Below, one piece after another: positions 51,154-59,778 of a stretch of 63,230 nt of DNA. Numbering within the stretch: the stretch's first letter is position 1; the number at the start of each line of letters is the position of its first letter. The notes under the pieces were generated by a model. The model did no database searches. It was not told the DNA's origin and worked only from the letters and a program-made list of their open reading frames with translations. This DNA is from Lachnospiraceae bacterium UBA1721 (GTDB lineage: Bacteria; Bacillota; Clostridia; Lachnospirales; Lachnospiraceae): positions 1 through 63,230 of the forward strand of contig DCIR01000009.1 of NCBI GenBank assembly GCA_002317155.1, written 5' to 3'. Both the position numbers and the translations under genes were made by a program.

Positions 51154-52641
51154 ATGGAACTTTTGACCTATTCCTTGGAAAACAGAGGCAATACGCCCGT
51201 ATATATGTATATCTACGAATGCATTAAGAATGATATTCTCACCGGAAGAATTATGCCCGGAGAGCGTCTTCCGTCAAAAAGACCGCTGGCTTCTCATCTG
51301 GGTGTGGCGATTATCACAATCGAGAATGCATATGCACAGTTGATTACAGAAGGATATATACAGAGCAAAGAGAAAAAGGGCTATTACGTGTCGGATGACA
51401 TGGAAATGATGGCACTACATACGCAGGGTAGTGGCGGACATGGTGCAGACACGATAAATAATGGTTTAAATAATATTGGCTCAAATGACGCTGGCGAAAG
51501 GGCTAATCATATAAGCTTTGATCGTGACAGTTTTGATTCAAATGACAGAGTAGCCATAGATTTTTCCGTGAACTCTATCAAAGCCGACAGCTTCCCGTTT
51601 GATACGTGGGCGCGCATTATGAGAAAAAGCATGCTTGATCACGAGGCAGGATTTACTAAGGCGCCTGACGGTCGGGGAGTAGAGGAACTTAGAAAAGCTA
51701 TCGCGGCGTATTTATATAAGAGTAAGGGCATTACTGTATCAGCCGAGAGAATTATTGTAGGTCCCGGTACAGAATACCTGCATCATATTTTGATTCAGCT
51801 TATCGGACGCAGCTGCTTTGTGGCGGTGGAGAATCCCGGATATAAAAAAGTAGGACGCATATATGAGACAAACGGTGTACGTGTGCTTCATATTCCTGTT
51901 GATGAAAAGGGGATGATTATAGACAGACTTAAGGATAGCAATGTAAGGCTGGTTCATCTGTCGCCGTCGCATCATTTTCCGACCGGCACGGTAATGCCGA
52001 TTCACAGACGCGGCAGGCTGCTAAAATGGGCTAAGGAGCAGGGGGCATATATCGTAGAGGATGATTACGACAGTGAATTCAGATTCGAAGGCCGCCCTGT
52101 CGCAACACTGTATTCCATGGATCAGAGTAATGTCATCTATATGAATACATTTACCAAGACGTTGGCTCAGTCGATTCGAATTGCATATATGATTTTGCCG
52201 GAAAAATTGTATGACAGATATCGCGAGAAGCTTGGATTCTATTCGGGAACAGTATCGGGATTTGAGCAGTATACGCTGGCAGAATTTATCTCTGGGGGAT
52301 ATTACGAGCGTCACATCAGAAGAGTAAGGAATCAGTATAAAAAATGCAGACAGGAGATGCTGGATGCGATTAATGAATCCGGAATACTGGAATACATCAA
52401 TGTGACCGAGGATAAAGCGGGGCTTCAGCTGGTATTTGAGATTAAGCCTGAGTATGAAAAAGCGGCGGTAAATCTGTGTGCCAAAATGTTGGAAGCAGGC
52501 GTAAAAATTGTGCCTTTTTCAGACTATTGCTATGGCCTGCCGGGGCGCTATGAGAACAGTTTTTTGCTTTATTATTCAGATATGGGAAAAGATATGATAA
52601 ATAAAGCATTTTACTTGATGTCAAATGTACTAAAAAATTGA
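51154..52641 (+). CDS. MocR/PdxR-type transcription regulator (GntR HTH + aminotransferase)
   Basis: 495 aa. Residues about 12-82 are a GntR winged helix (YMYIYECIKNDILTGRIMPG, then ERLPSKRPLASHLGVAIITI). A Gly/Asn-rich linker spans about 88-125. Residues 130-495 are a fold-type I aminotransferase (VGPGTEYLHHILIQL, EDDYDSEFRFEG, TFTKTLAQSIRIAY) with the PLP-binding Lys at about 335. MocR proteins sense PLP or its adducts; PdxR members control vitamin B6 genes, and pdxY lies divergently next door. The linker is unusually long and low-complexity. AAGAGAG precedes ATG 51154. Confidence 0.87.
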   Translation: MELLTYSLENRGNTPVYMYIYECIKNDILTGRIMPGERLPSKRPLASHLGVAIITIENAYAQLITEGYIQSKEKKGYYVSDDMEMMALHTQGSGGHGADTINNGLNNIGSNDAGERANHISFDRDSFDSNDRVAIDFSVNSIKADSFPFDTWARIMRKSMLDHEAGFTKAPDGRGVEELRKAIAAYLYKSKGITVSAERIIVGPGTEYLHHILIQLIGRSCFVAVENPGYKKVGRIYETNGVRVLHIPVDEKGMIIDRLKDSNVRLVHLSPSHHFPTGTVMPIHRRGRLLKWAKEQGAYIVEDDYDSEFRFEGRPVATLYSMDQSNVIYMNTFTKTLAQSIRIAYMILPEKLYDRYREKLGFYSGTVSGFEQYTLAEFISGGYYERHIRRVRNQYKKCRQEMLDAINESGILEYINVTEDKAGLQLVFEIKPEYEKAAVNLCAKMLEAGVKIVPFSDYCYGLPGRYENSFLLYYSDMGKDMINKAFYLMSNVLKN

Positions 52642-52667
52642 CATTTTGGGCATAAATATTGTAAAAT
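52638..52667 (+). promoter_or_regulatory. Sigma-A promoter candidate of the CheX-CheY-like gene
   Basis: TTGACA at 52638-52643 and TAAAAT at 52662-52667 with an 18-bp spacer, about 100 bp before ATG 52765. No sigma-28 box is seen here. Confidence 0.45.
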
Positions 52668-52764
52668 TTTGAGTACGGCATGAAGCTTATGAAGTACAGT
52701 TTTGAAGCTTGGGACAGATTGGGAAATGTACTTCAACAGATAAAGGTTACAAGGGGGTAACACT

Positions 52765-54081
52765 ATGTTTACACAGTTATTGGGAAAGTATTTAATCGAG
52801 CAGAACGTTATTACTGCAGAGGATAATCGTCAGCTCCATGATGAGATGGGTCAGACCAGAGTTAAGCTTGGTACCATCGCAGTTGCAGACGGACTCTTAA
52901 ATGCAGATCAGGTTGAGGAGATTAACCATTTACAGACTCAGCAGGATAAGAGATTCGGTGACATTGCAATCGGTCTTGGATACATTACTGCAGATCAGCT
53001 TGATGGAATGCTTTCTAAGCAGGGTAATGCTTCAATGAAGTATTATCAGCTGCTTAATGAAAAGAAGAGCATCTCAATGGATAAGATTGAGGAATATGTT
53101 AAGGCATTCCAGACTTCTATGGGATTTACCGACAATGAGATGGATGCAATCAAGAATGACGATTATGGCACATTGATGACATTCTTTGCTCTCGTTCGCG
53201 ATAAGCTTATTACAGATATGGCAGGTCTTGTTATGAGAAACCTGACCAGATTTGTTACTTCAGATTTCTATTTCGGAAGAATGAAGAGATCTACCGATTA
53301 CAGCTACAGCATTATTGCCGGACAGAAGGCAATCGGTGACAATGCGATTTATCTCGGCTTTGCAGCCGGCAGCGATATCGATGGTATCATGGAGCTCGCT
53401 AAGGGATATGCAAAGGGAGTTGCTATCAGCGGTAGTGAAGAAGTATACGATGCAGTATGCGAGTTCGCTAACCTGAATAACGGTCTCTTATCTTCAGAGC
53501 TCAGTAAGCATGATGAGTTCTCGGATATGAATCCTCCTCAGGTATTCTTAAGACAGGCTATCAAGGGAACAGCTTATGTAATGCCTATCTTCATTAAGGA
53601 TAAGCAGGTTGATTTGGTAATCTCAACTGATGCAGAATTTGCACCCGGTGAGAATGAGCACAAGCTTAATATTAAAAAGACTGATGAGACCGAGAAGACT
53701 GTAAATAATGCCGGAAACATCATGATTGTAGATGACTCAGCATTGATTCGTAAGATGCTCAGACAGCTTCTTGAGAAAAATAACTACGCTGTCGTTGCAG
53801 AGGCAACCAACGGAGAGGAAGCTATCGAGACTTACAGCAGAGTTAAGCCTGATATCGTAACCATGGACGTTACAATGCCTGTTATGGATGGTGTTGGAGC
53901 TCTTAAGGGAATTATCGAGAAGGATCCCGAGGCTAAGGTTATCATGGTAACTGCAGCAGGACAGAAGGATAGAGTAGTAGAAGCTCTTAAGATTGGTGCG
54001 AAGGCATTTGTTACCAAGCCCTTCAATGAGGCTGATCTTCTTAAGAATCTTACAGAGTGCTCTGCAGGTATCTACGAGTAA
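52765..54081 (+). CDS. MshEN-like / CheX-like / CheY receiver fusion protein
   Basis: 438 aa. Residues 1-110 have the repeated helical pattern of MshEN-type domains (LGKYLIEQNVITAEDNRQL; FGDIAIGLGYITADQL), which bind c-di-GMP in some proteins. Residues about 150-300 resemble the CheX/CheC phosphatase fold, with the D-x3-E-x2-N signature as D229-x3-E233-x2-N236 and a Pro at 258. Residues about 318-435 are a CheY receiver: acidic DDS in IMIVDDSALIRKML, phosphoacceptor D368 in VTMDVTMPVMDG, VTAAG and TKPF. It is likely a chemotaxis or motility signal protein carrying receiver and phosphatase together. Strong codon bias suggests high expression. Confidence 0.8.
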   Translation: MFTQLLGKYLIEQNVITAEDNRQLHDEMGQTRVKLGTIAVADGLLNADQVEEINHLQTQQDKRFGDIAIGLGYITADQLDGMLSKQGNASMKYYQLLNEKKSISMDKIEEYVKAFQTSMGFTDNEMDAIKNDDYGTLMTFFALVRDKLITDMAGLVMRNLTRFVTSDFYFGRMKRSTDYSYSIIAGQKAIGDNAIYLGFAAGSDIDGIMELAKGYAKGVAISGSEEVYDAVCEFANLNNGLLSSELSKHDEFSDMNPPQVFLRQAIKGTAYVMPIFIKDKQVDLVISTDAEFAPGENEHKLNIKKTDETEKTVNNAGNIMIVDDSALIRKMLRQLLEKNNYAVVAEATNGEEAIETYSRVKPDIVTMDVTMPVMDGVGALKGIIEKDPEAKVIMVTAAGQKDRVVEALKIGAKAFVTKPFNEADLLKNLTECSAGIYE

Positions 54082-54131
54082 ATTTAGTCGATAGCAATTG
54101 GGCTTAGTTCAATTGAAAATATGAAAAATAA

Positions 54132-54168
54132 AACACCCGCGATTGAAATCATTTCAGTCGCGGGTGTT
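54132..54168. terminator. Bidirectional terminator with a 17-bp stem
   Basis: 54132-54148 pairs with 54152-54168 (one G-U) around TCA. The - strand side ends in TTTATTTTT, the + side in a weaker T-rich stretch. It separates the convergent receiver and 203-aa protein genes. Confidence 0.9.
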
Positions 54169-54193
54169 GTTCTTCTCATGTTAATGTGGCAGG

Positions 54194-54805
54194 TTATTCC
54201 TCAGTAGTCAGACCATACTGCTTTTTCAGTTCATCGAATTTTTGAAGAACTGCTCCGTAAGTCTTCTGAGAAATCTCAGGTAATTCTCCTCCCCAAGTTT
54301 TTTCAGCCTGTGCAAAGCCCTTTTTGAAGGCATCGATCATGCTGTCAAGCTTGCTGGGATCACCACCGGTGAGTGCTGTAGCAAAAGAAACTATGCGGTC
54401 GCTGGTCTGATTAACACCCCAGTAACCGTCTTCTGCAATATCAGCCTGAGCCTGAGCTTTGGTCTCGGGATCTACAGTAAAGTTACCCTCACGAAGGAAG
54501 GACCAGATATCTGTAGCGTTGCCGTAGGTTGTAGCCTGCTGTGACATCAGCTTCTGAACAAGACTCTGAAGATTCTGTGTTCTGCTCTCTGCGTCCAGTT
54601 TAAGCTGATTGATGAGCTCAGTATTCTGAGTGTAGGTCTTAGCTGCTTTTGCGCCCTCTGCTGAAGGCTCATAGGTAGCTGCTACATCAGCGCCGGATTT
54701 GACTGCCGATTTTGAATCAGCGGTTGTATCCTTATTGGCTTTAGCAGTACTTGTGTAAGCACTGTATGCTGCGCTCGCCTGAGAAGATGTAACTCCGTTT
54801 ACCAT
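54194..54805 (-). CDS. Unknown 203-aa protein, probably in the sigma-28 motility regulon
   Basis: The first 60 residues are Ala/Ser/Thr/Lys-rich and flexible (ASAAYSAYTSTAKANKD); the rest is helical (TELINQLKLDAESRTQNLQS), with a conserved-looking YWGVNQTSDRIVSFATALTG and WGGELPEISQKTYGAVLQKF. It has no signal peptide or membrane segment. Its N-terminal composition recalls proteins exported by the flagellar type III system. A sigma-28 -10 box lies upstream. I do not recognise the family; a filament- or hook-associated role is a guess from context. Confidence 0.7.
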   Translation of the reverse strand: MVNGVTSSQASAAYSAYTSTAKANKDTTADSKSAVKSGADVAATYEPSAEGAKAAKTYTQNTELINQLKLDAESRTQNLQSLVQKLMSQQATTYGNATDIWSFLREGNFTVDPETKAQAQADIAEDGYWGVNQTSDRIVSFATALTGGDPSKLDSMIDAFKKGFAQAEKTWGGELPEISQKTYGAVLQKFDELKKQYGLTTEE

Positions 54806-54919
54806 TCGTTCTCTCCTTTCTTTTTAATAATGGAAATCCGTTTCCTATTTAGCTGAGAACTTTGTCATTCGTACAAGGTAGGGCTTGCAGATGGCGAAAT
54901 TACTCTGCTTATATCTATT

Positions 54920-54927
54920 ATATCGGA
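54920..54927 (-). promoter_or_regulatory. Sigma-28 -10 box before the 203-aa protein gene
   Basis: On the - strand, TCCGATAT followed by AA at 54927-54920, identical in core to the flagellin 2 promoter (GTCCGATATAA). The -35 region has no clear TAAA at 14-16 bp. The box lies 115 bp before the start codon, a leader length like those of the flagellins. Confidence 0.55.
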
Positions 54928-55025
54928 CCGCAACACTAAAGGAATAGATTTAAAGATGAATTTTTTTGTGATATTATGTCAAATAGTACAAAAATACGTA
55001 CAAAATGCTTGGGAGGTGTCAGATT

Positions 55026-56330
55026 TTGAAGAAGATACTGATCAAAAACGGATATGTAATTGATCCTAAAACCGGCAAAGACGGACACAAGGATATACTC
55101 ATTTCCGACGGAAAAATAGAAAAAATTTCAGAGTCCATTGATGCAGATGCATGCAGAAAAGAAGTAAAGGGAAAAAACAATCTGCGTGTGGTTGATGCAG
55201 AGGGACTTCTCGTTGCACCCGGACTTGTAGATGTGCATGTGCACTTCAGAGATCCCGGATTTACTGAAAAAGAAGATATATATACAGGGGCTAAGGCGGC
55301 GGCAAAGGGTGGTTTTACCAGCGTTGTTATGATGGCCAATACCAAGCCTGCAATCGATTCGGTAGATACTCTTGAATATGTTCTGAATAAGGGTAAAGAG
55401 ACCGCGATAAATGTCTATGCATGCGGTAATGTCACCATGGGGCTTAAGGGCGAAGAGCTTACTGACATGGATGCTCTTGCGCAGGCCGGAGCAGTTGGTT
55501 TTACCGATGATGGTATTCCTCTCGTTAAGGAAGATATCGTGAAGAAGGCGATGGAAAAATGCGCCCAGCTTGATATGCCGATCAGCTTCCACGAGGAGGA
55601 TCCTTCGGTAATCGAGAACAACGGAATTAATCGTGGTAAGGCCAGTGAATTTTTCGGAATCGGTGGTTCTCCCAGACAGGCAGAGATTAATATGATTGCG
55701 AGAGATATTAAGCTCGCAGAGGGACTTGGAACTTCGATCGACATTCAGCACATTTCAACAAAAGAAGGAGTGCAGCTTGTAAGAGAGGCCAAGGCATCAG
55801 GAATGTCTATTCACGCAGAGGCTACACCTCATCATTTTTCACTTACTGAGGAGGCTGCAATCGAGCATGGCACTCTTGCCAAGATGAATCCTCCGCTTCG
55901 TGAAGAGGCCGACAGACGTGCGATTATCGCAGGACTTGTAGATGAGACAATAGATATGATTGCTACAGACCATGCGCCACATACTGCTGAGGAAAAAGCA
56001 CGCGAGCTTACCAAAGCACCCAGCGGAATCATTGGACTTGAGACAGCACTTCCTTTGGGAATTACCAATCTTGTTGATGCGGGATATATGACGATCAATA
56101 AGCTGATTAAGCTGATGAGTACCAATCCTGCGGCAGTTTATCATCTCGATGCCGGATACATTGCAGAGGGTGGCCCTGCAGATATTATATTGATTGATAC
56201 ACGTGTGAGTGAGATTTATGAAAAAGAAAATATTGCATCAAAGGCATGCAATACTCCTTTCATTGGATGTGAACTCAAGGGTAAGGTTATGATGACAATA
56301 TGTCGCGGCGAGGTTGCGTACGAGGCATAA
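55026..56330 (+). CDS. pyrC: Dihydroorotase
   Basis: 434 aa. The start is best placed at TTG 55026, 7 bp after a near-perfect GGGAGGTG; an in-frame ATG at 55005 lies upstream of that SD and would add seven unlikely residues. Class I dihydroorotase motifs: zinc ligands in VDVHVHFRDPGF, FHEEDPS, IQHISTKEGV and IATDHAPHT with the catalytic Asp. It cyclises carbamoyl aspartate in pyrimidine synthesis. pyrK and pyrD follow, giving a pyrC-pyrK-pyrD operon. Confidence 0.95.
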   Translation: MKKILIKNGYVIDPKTGKDGHKDILISDGKIEKISESIDADACRKEVKGKNNLRVVDAEGLLVAPGLVDVHVHFRDPGFTEKEDIYTGAKAAAKGGFTSVVMMANTKPAIDSVDTLEYVLNKGKETAINVYACGNVTMGLKGEELTDMDALAQAGAVGFTDDGIPLVKEDIVKKAMEKCAQLDMPISFHEEDPSVIENNGINRGKASEFFGIGGSPRQAEINMIARDIKLAEGLGTSIDIQHISTKEGVQLVREAKASGMSIHAEATPHHFSLTEEAAIEHGTLAKMNPPLREEADRRAIIAGLVDETIDMIATDHAPHTAEEKARELTKAPSGIIGLETALPLGITNLVDAGYMTINKLIKLMSTNPAAVYHLDAGYIAEGGPADIILIDTRVSEIYEKENIASKACNTPFIGCELKGKVMMTICRGEVAYEA

Positions 56331-56351
56331 ATAATAAGGAATAGGGAAAAT

Positions 56352-57167
56352 ATGAAGAAAAAATCATTAGCAACAGTTATTTCTCAGAAAGAAATTGCTC
56401 CCGGAATTTTTGACATGTGGCTTAAGACCGATATTGCGCAGGACGCAGGGGCAGGACAGTTTATCGGAGTTTTTTCTCCTGATAAGAGCACCATACTCCC
56501 CAGACCCATCAGTATTTGTGAGGTTAACAAGGCAGAGGGAGCGCTTAGACTGGTATACAGAATAGCCGGAAAAGGAACCGCTGAATTTTCAAAGTCTGTA
56601 GCAGGTGATACTCTCGAGGTTCTCGGAGTACTCGGAAACGGATATAATCTTGAGGCTCTTCAGGGCAAGACAGTAATGCTCATGGGTGGTGGTATCGGAA
56701 TTCCTCCCATGCTTGAGCTTGCAAAAGAACTTTTTGCACAGAATGAAAAGCTTGCAGCCGAGGGCAAGGATTGCTGTAAGTCAGAGATTATTATTGTGGT
56801 AGGATATCGCGATTCACAGACCTTCCTTAAGGAGGATCTGGAAAAGTATGGTCGCGTGGTAATAGCTTCTGAGGACGGAAGTGTAGGAACCAAGGGTAAT
56901 GTTATGAATGCTGTTGCAGAGGAAGACCTTAAGGCTGATGCAATATGCAGCTGCGGACCTATGCCGATGCTTCGTGCTATCAAGAAGTATGCGGAAGAGA
57001 ATTCTATTCCTGCATATATTTCTCTCGAGGAGCATATGGCTTGCGGTGTTGGTGCTTGCCTTGGATGTGTCGTTAAGACTAAAGAAATCGACCATCATTC
57101 ACATGTTAACAATGCGCGTATTTGCACCGACGGACCGGTATTCCTTGCAGATGACGTAGAGATTTAA
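56352..57167 (+). CDS. pyrK: Dihydroorotate dehydrogenase electron-transfer subunit
   Basis: 271 aa. FAD-binding motif LPRPISICEV, NAD-binding GGGIGIPPMLELAK, and the 2Fe-2S Cys cluster in HMACGVGACLGCVVK plus a fourth Cys in RICTDGPVF. PyrK passes electrons from PyrDB to NAD. It starts 21 bp after pyrC with AAGGAATAGG upstream, and pyrD follows 13 bp after its stop. Confidence 0.95.
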   Translation: MKKKSLATVISQKEIAPGIFDMWLKTDIAQDAGAGQFIGVFSPDKSTILPRPISICEVNKAEGALRLVYRIAGKGTAEFSKSVAGDTLEVLGVLGNGYNLEALQGKTVMLMGGGIGIPPMLELAKELFAQNEKLAAEGKDCCKSEIIIVVGYRDSQTFLKEDLEKYGRVVIASEDGSVGTKGNVMNAVAEEDLKADAICSCGPMPMLRAIKKYAEENSIPAYISLEEHMACGVGACLGCVVKTKEIDHHSHVNNARICTDGPVFLADDVEI

Positions 57168-57180
57168 GGAGGATAGAGCG

Positions 57181-58086
57181 GTGAATACAGAAATTAATAT
57201 TGCAGGTGTAACCTTCAAAAATCCTGTGACAGTAGGATCAGGTACTTTTGGTTCGGGAATGGAATACAGTGAATTTGTAGATCTCAACAGACTTGGTGCT
57301 GTAACCACCAAGGGCGTGGCAAATATTCCATGGCCCGGCAACCCTACTCCCCGTGTGACTGAGGTATATGGTGGAATGCTTAATGCCATCGGTCTTCAGA
57401 ATCCCGGAATTGATGTATTTTGCGAGAGAGACCTTAAGTTCCTTGAGGATTACGATACTAAGGTAATTGTAAATGTATGCGGAAAATCAGTTCAGGACTA
57501 TGTTGATGTTGTAGAGCGTCTTTCTGATGAGAAGAGAGTAGATTTGCTCGAAATCAATGTATCATGTCCCAACGTAAAGGAAGGTGCAATCGCATTCGGA
57601 CAGAAGGCAGATGCGCTTTTCGGAATCACTTCAGAGCTTAAAAAACATGCGAAGCAGCCCATCATTATGAAGCTGTCTCCCAATGTTACTGATATCACCG
57701 AGATGGCAAGAGCTGCTGAGGCAGCAGGTGCTGACGCACTTTCATTAATCAATACCCTTACCGGTATGAAGATTGATATCAACAGACGTACATTTGCTCT
57801 TGCAAACAAGACCGGTGGAATGAGTGGCCCTGCTATCAAGCCCATCGCAGTACGCATGGTTTATCAGACAGCGCAGGCTGTAAAGATTCCTATCATCGGT
57901 ATGGGTGGAATTGCCACTGCTGAGGATGCTATCGAGTTCATCCTTGCAGGTGCTACAGGTGTCAGCGTAGGTGCTGCCAACTTCGTGGATCCTTATGCGA
58001 CTATCAAGGTGATTGAAGGCATCGAGGAATACATGAAGAAGTACAATGTCGAGAATATTACCGACTTAATCGGTGCTGTACATTAA
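57181..58086 (+). CDS. pyrD: Dihydroorotate dehydrogenase, class 1B catalytic subunit
   Basis: 301 aa from GTG 57181, preceded by TAAGGAGG. FMN-binding TIM barrel: NPVTVGSGTFGSG, active-site Cys in EINVSCPNVKEG, SLINTLTGMKID, and phosphate-binding IPIIGMGGIATAEDAIEF with the final VGAANF. It oxidises dihydroorotate to orotate and pairs with PyrK to use NAD. The last gene of the operon; a hairpin follows. Confidence 0.96.
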   Translation: MNTEINIAGVTFKNPVTVGSGTFGSGMEYSEFVDLNRLGAVTTKGVANIPWPGNPTPRVTEVYGGMLNAIGLQNPGIDVFCERDLKFLEDYDTKVIVNVCGKSVQDYVDVVERLSDEKRVDLLEINVSCPNVKEGAIAFGQKADALFGITSELKKHAKQPIIMKLSPNVTDITEMARAAEAAGADALSLINTLTGMKIDINRRTFALANKTGGMSGPAIKPIAVRMVYQTAQAVKIPIIGMGGIATAEDAIEFILAGATGVSVGAANFVDPYATIKVIEGIEEYMKKYNVENITDLIGAVH

Positions 58087-58148
58087 TATATTTAGATATT
58101 TGTTTGATTAATATACGGTAAAGATACCATTGAAGAAAATATTTGAAT

Positions 58149-58194
58149 TAGCAACTGTCCGGAGACGAATTAATCGTAGCCGGGCAGTTGTTGC
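58149..58194 (+). terminator. Hairpin after pyrD
   Basis: CAACTGTCCGG (58152-58162) pairs with CCGGGCAGTTG (58180-58190), one G-U pair, with a 17-nt loop. The T tract is weak (TTGCGTTAG), so termination is only probable. Confidence 0.55.
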
Positions 58195-58246
58195 GTTAGG
58201 AGAAGATGGTGTTTAGTCTATAATGAATATAAGAATATTTAAACTG

Positions 58247-58275
58247 TTGACAATAATGGATATATCCTATAGTAT
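58247..58275 (+). promoter_or_regulatory. Promoter candidate of the DUF2442-XRE-Uma2 gene
   Basis: TTGACA at 58247-58252 and TAGTAT at 58270-58275, 17-bp spacer. GGATATATCC just inside the spacer is a perfect palindrome where a repressor, possibly the gene's own XRE domain, could bind. Confidence 0.42.
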
Positions 58276-58348
58276 AACAATATAGCATATAACCTATATT
58301 TGTACAGCAATATATTTATGACACACAATTGGTGAAGGAGGGATACGT

Positions 58349-59437
58349 ATGCGCAGAATATATAAAGCTGAAGTAACTAAAGATTACACTATTCGGACTA
58401 CTTTTTTTAATGGCGAGGTACGAGAACTTCTGATTGAAAATGATTTGAGAAGAAATGCTTCTTATCATCATCTGCTTAAGTATGCTGAGTTGACCAAAGC
58501 ATTGACAATTAATAAGAGCAGATCTGATATTGAGTTAATAGGCGGACCAAGATTTACCAATGATGAGCTTTATCATGACGCGCTTTTGAGAGAAATAGTA
58601 TATATTGATGATATTAATGTTCAGCTGGCAGCTAAGGTACAGTCGATGCGTGAGGCTGCGAGAATGACCCAAAAAGATATGGAGGCTGCAACGGGCATTC
58701 ATCAGGCCGAGATTAGCAAGATTGAGAGGGGAATAGGTAACCCTTCCATGGCTACTATTGAGAAATTGGCTTTAGCGGCAGGTTGTAAGATTAATATTAC
58801 ATTTGAGCATCGCGGTATACGCAGGGATGTTCCGCAGGCTAAGGGAATAGTACCGTATCTCAAGGCGGTAAAATATCAGGGTGAGTATGTGATATCGGAT
58901 TTGGTTGGTGTACCCGATGATGTGTTTTACGAGCTGATAGAGGGATGTGTGTTTGAGAGAAATACTCCAACTGTTGTGCGTCAGGAAATACTTGCTGAGA
59001 TTCAGTTTGCATTTAGTTATTTTATAAAAAGCAATAAAGGAAAATGCAAAGTGCTTCCTGCACCGACAGGTCTGACTTTTGAAAATGATGACAAGAATTT
59101 TCTTATACCTGATTTGATGATTATCTGTGATGAGAAGAAGATAACCGAGGAATTGATAGTCGGTGCTCCGGATTTTGTTCTTGAAATTGCTTCTCCGAGC
59201 AACTCGCGCAGAGATTATGGTGTAAAGCAGCAGATATATATGAATAAGGGAGTGCGTGAGTACTGGATTATCAATCCGATGAAGAGGGTGCTTACCATAT
59301 ACAATTATGAAGATAGTGAATGCCCTTCTATTCATAGTCTGGATGAGCAGGTTGATGTGGCTATTTATGGTGGTAAATTGAAGATTAATCTTAGTGAAAT
59401 CAGCTCAATCATCAAGAAATACGAGAAAAACAAGTAA
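58349..59437 (+). CDS. DUF2442 - XRE - Uma2 nuclease-like fusion protein
   Basis: 362 aa. Residues 1-80 are DUF2442-like (KAEVTKDYTIRTTFFNGEVR; FTNDELYHD). About 95-150 is an XRE HTH (RMTQKDMEAATGIHQAEISK; ERGIGNPSMATIEKLA). About 165-345 is Uma2, a PD-(D/E)XK nuclease-like family: PTGLTFENDD, IPDLMII, PDFVLEIASPSN, and YWIINPMKRVLTIY with the usual acidic set. DUF2442 and XRE domains are common in toxin-antitoxin loci and Uma2 in cyanobacteria and some Firmicutes. One chain may combine repressor and effector. No separate partner gene is adjacent. GAAGGAGGG precedes ATG 58349. Confidence 0.75.
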   Translation: MRRIYKAEVTKDYTIRTTFFNGEVRELLIENDLRRNASYHHLLKYAELTKALTINKSRSDIELIGGPRFTNDELYHDALLREIVYIDDINVQLAAKVQSMREAARMTQKDMEAATGIHQAEISKIERGIGNPSMATIEKLALAAGCKINITFEHRGIRRDVPQAKGIVPYLKAVKYQGEYVISDLVGVPDDVFYELIEGCVFERNTPTVVRQEILAEIQFAFSYFIKSNKGKCKVLPAPTGLTFENDDKNFLIPDLMIICDEKKITEELIVGAPDFVLEIASPSNSRRDYGVKQQIYMNKGVREYWIINPMKRVLTIYNYEDSECPSIHSLDEQVDVAIYGGKLKINLSEISSIIKKYEKNK

Positions 59438-59441
59438 AATA

Positions 59442-59470
59442 TTGACACAAAAAGAGTTTAGTGGTTAAAT
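59442..59470 (+). promoter_or_regulatory. Promoter of the ileS T-box transcript
   Basis: TTGACA at 59442-59447, 17-bp spacer and TTAAAT at 59465-59470. The predicted start near 59477 is just upstream of the T-box stem I. Confidence 0.7.
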
Positions 59471-59489
59471 TATTTGCATTATAGAGAAT

Positions 59490-59775
59490 GCTATGACGAA
59501 GAGAGTACTGTTTTTACGAAAGTCTCAGCGAGTCGGGGACGGTGTGAGCCCGATATGAATAGGAAGACAGGAAAATCACTTCAGAGCAGCCGTGGCGAAA
59601 CGATTTGCGTGCAATTAACAGATAGGTTGATTGGCACCGATTAGAATTAGCTTCGGACGATGAGAACCGCGTTAGGGTTCGCGCATATCACTCCCATCTG
59701 AGGATGCCGGAAGTATGCAGTAATAGGTGGTTGCGAGTACAGGGGCCTCGTCCTATTACGGACGAGGTCCCTTTT
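59490..59775 (+). ncRNA. T-box riboswitch, isoleucine-type
   Basis: Stem I carries GAGAGTACTG (AGTA-like), GGTGTGAGCC of the distal region, and a specifier loop reading GAAAATCACT, with ATC (Ile) at 59575-59577. The T-box proper is near 59725-59740 (AGGTGGTTGCGAG). The terminator, 59742-59753 with 59760-59771 followed by TTTT, competes with the antiterminator. Uncharged tRNA-Ile should stabilise the antiterminator and allow ileS to be read. Downstream identity as ileS agrees with the specifier. Confidence 0.85.
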
Positions 59776-59778
59776 GTT

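Noticed and set aside
58772..59335. 187-codon - strand frame opposite the Uma2 fusion
   Set aside because: No SD or motif, and overlapping a three-domain protein with clear signatures.
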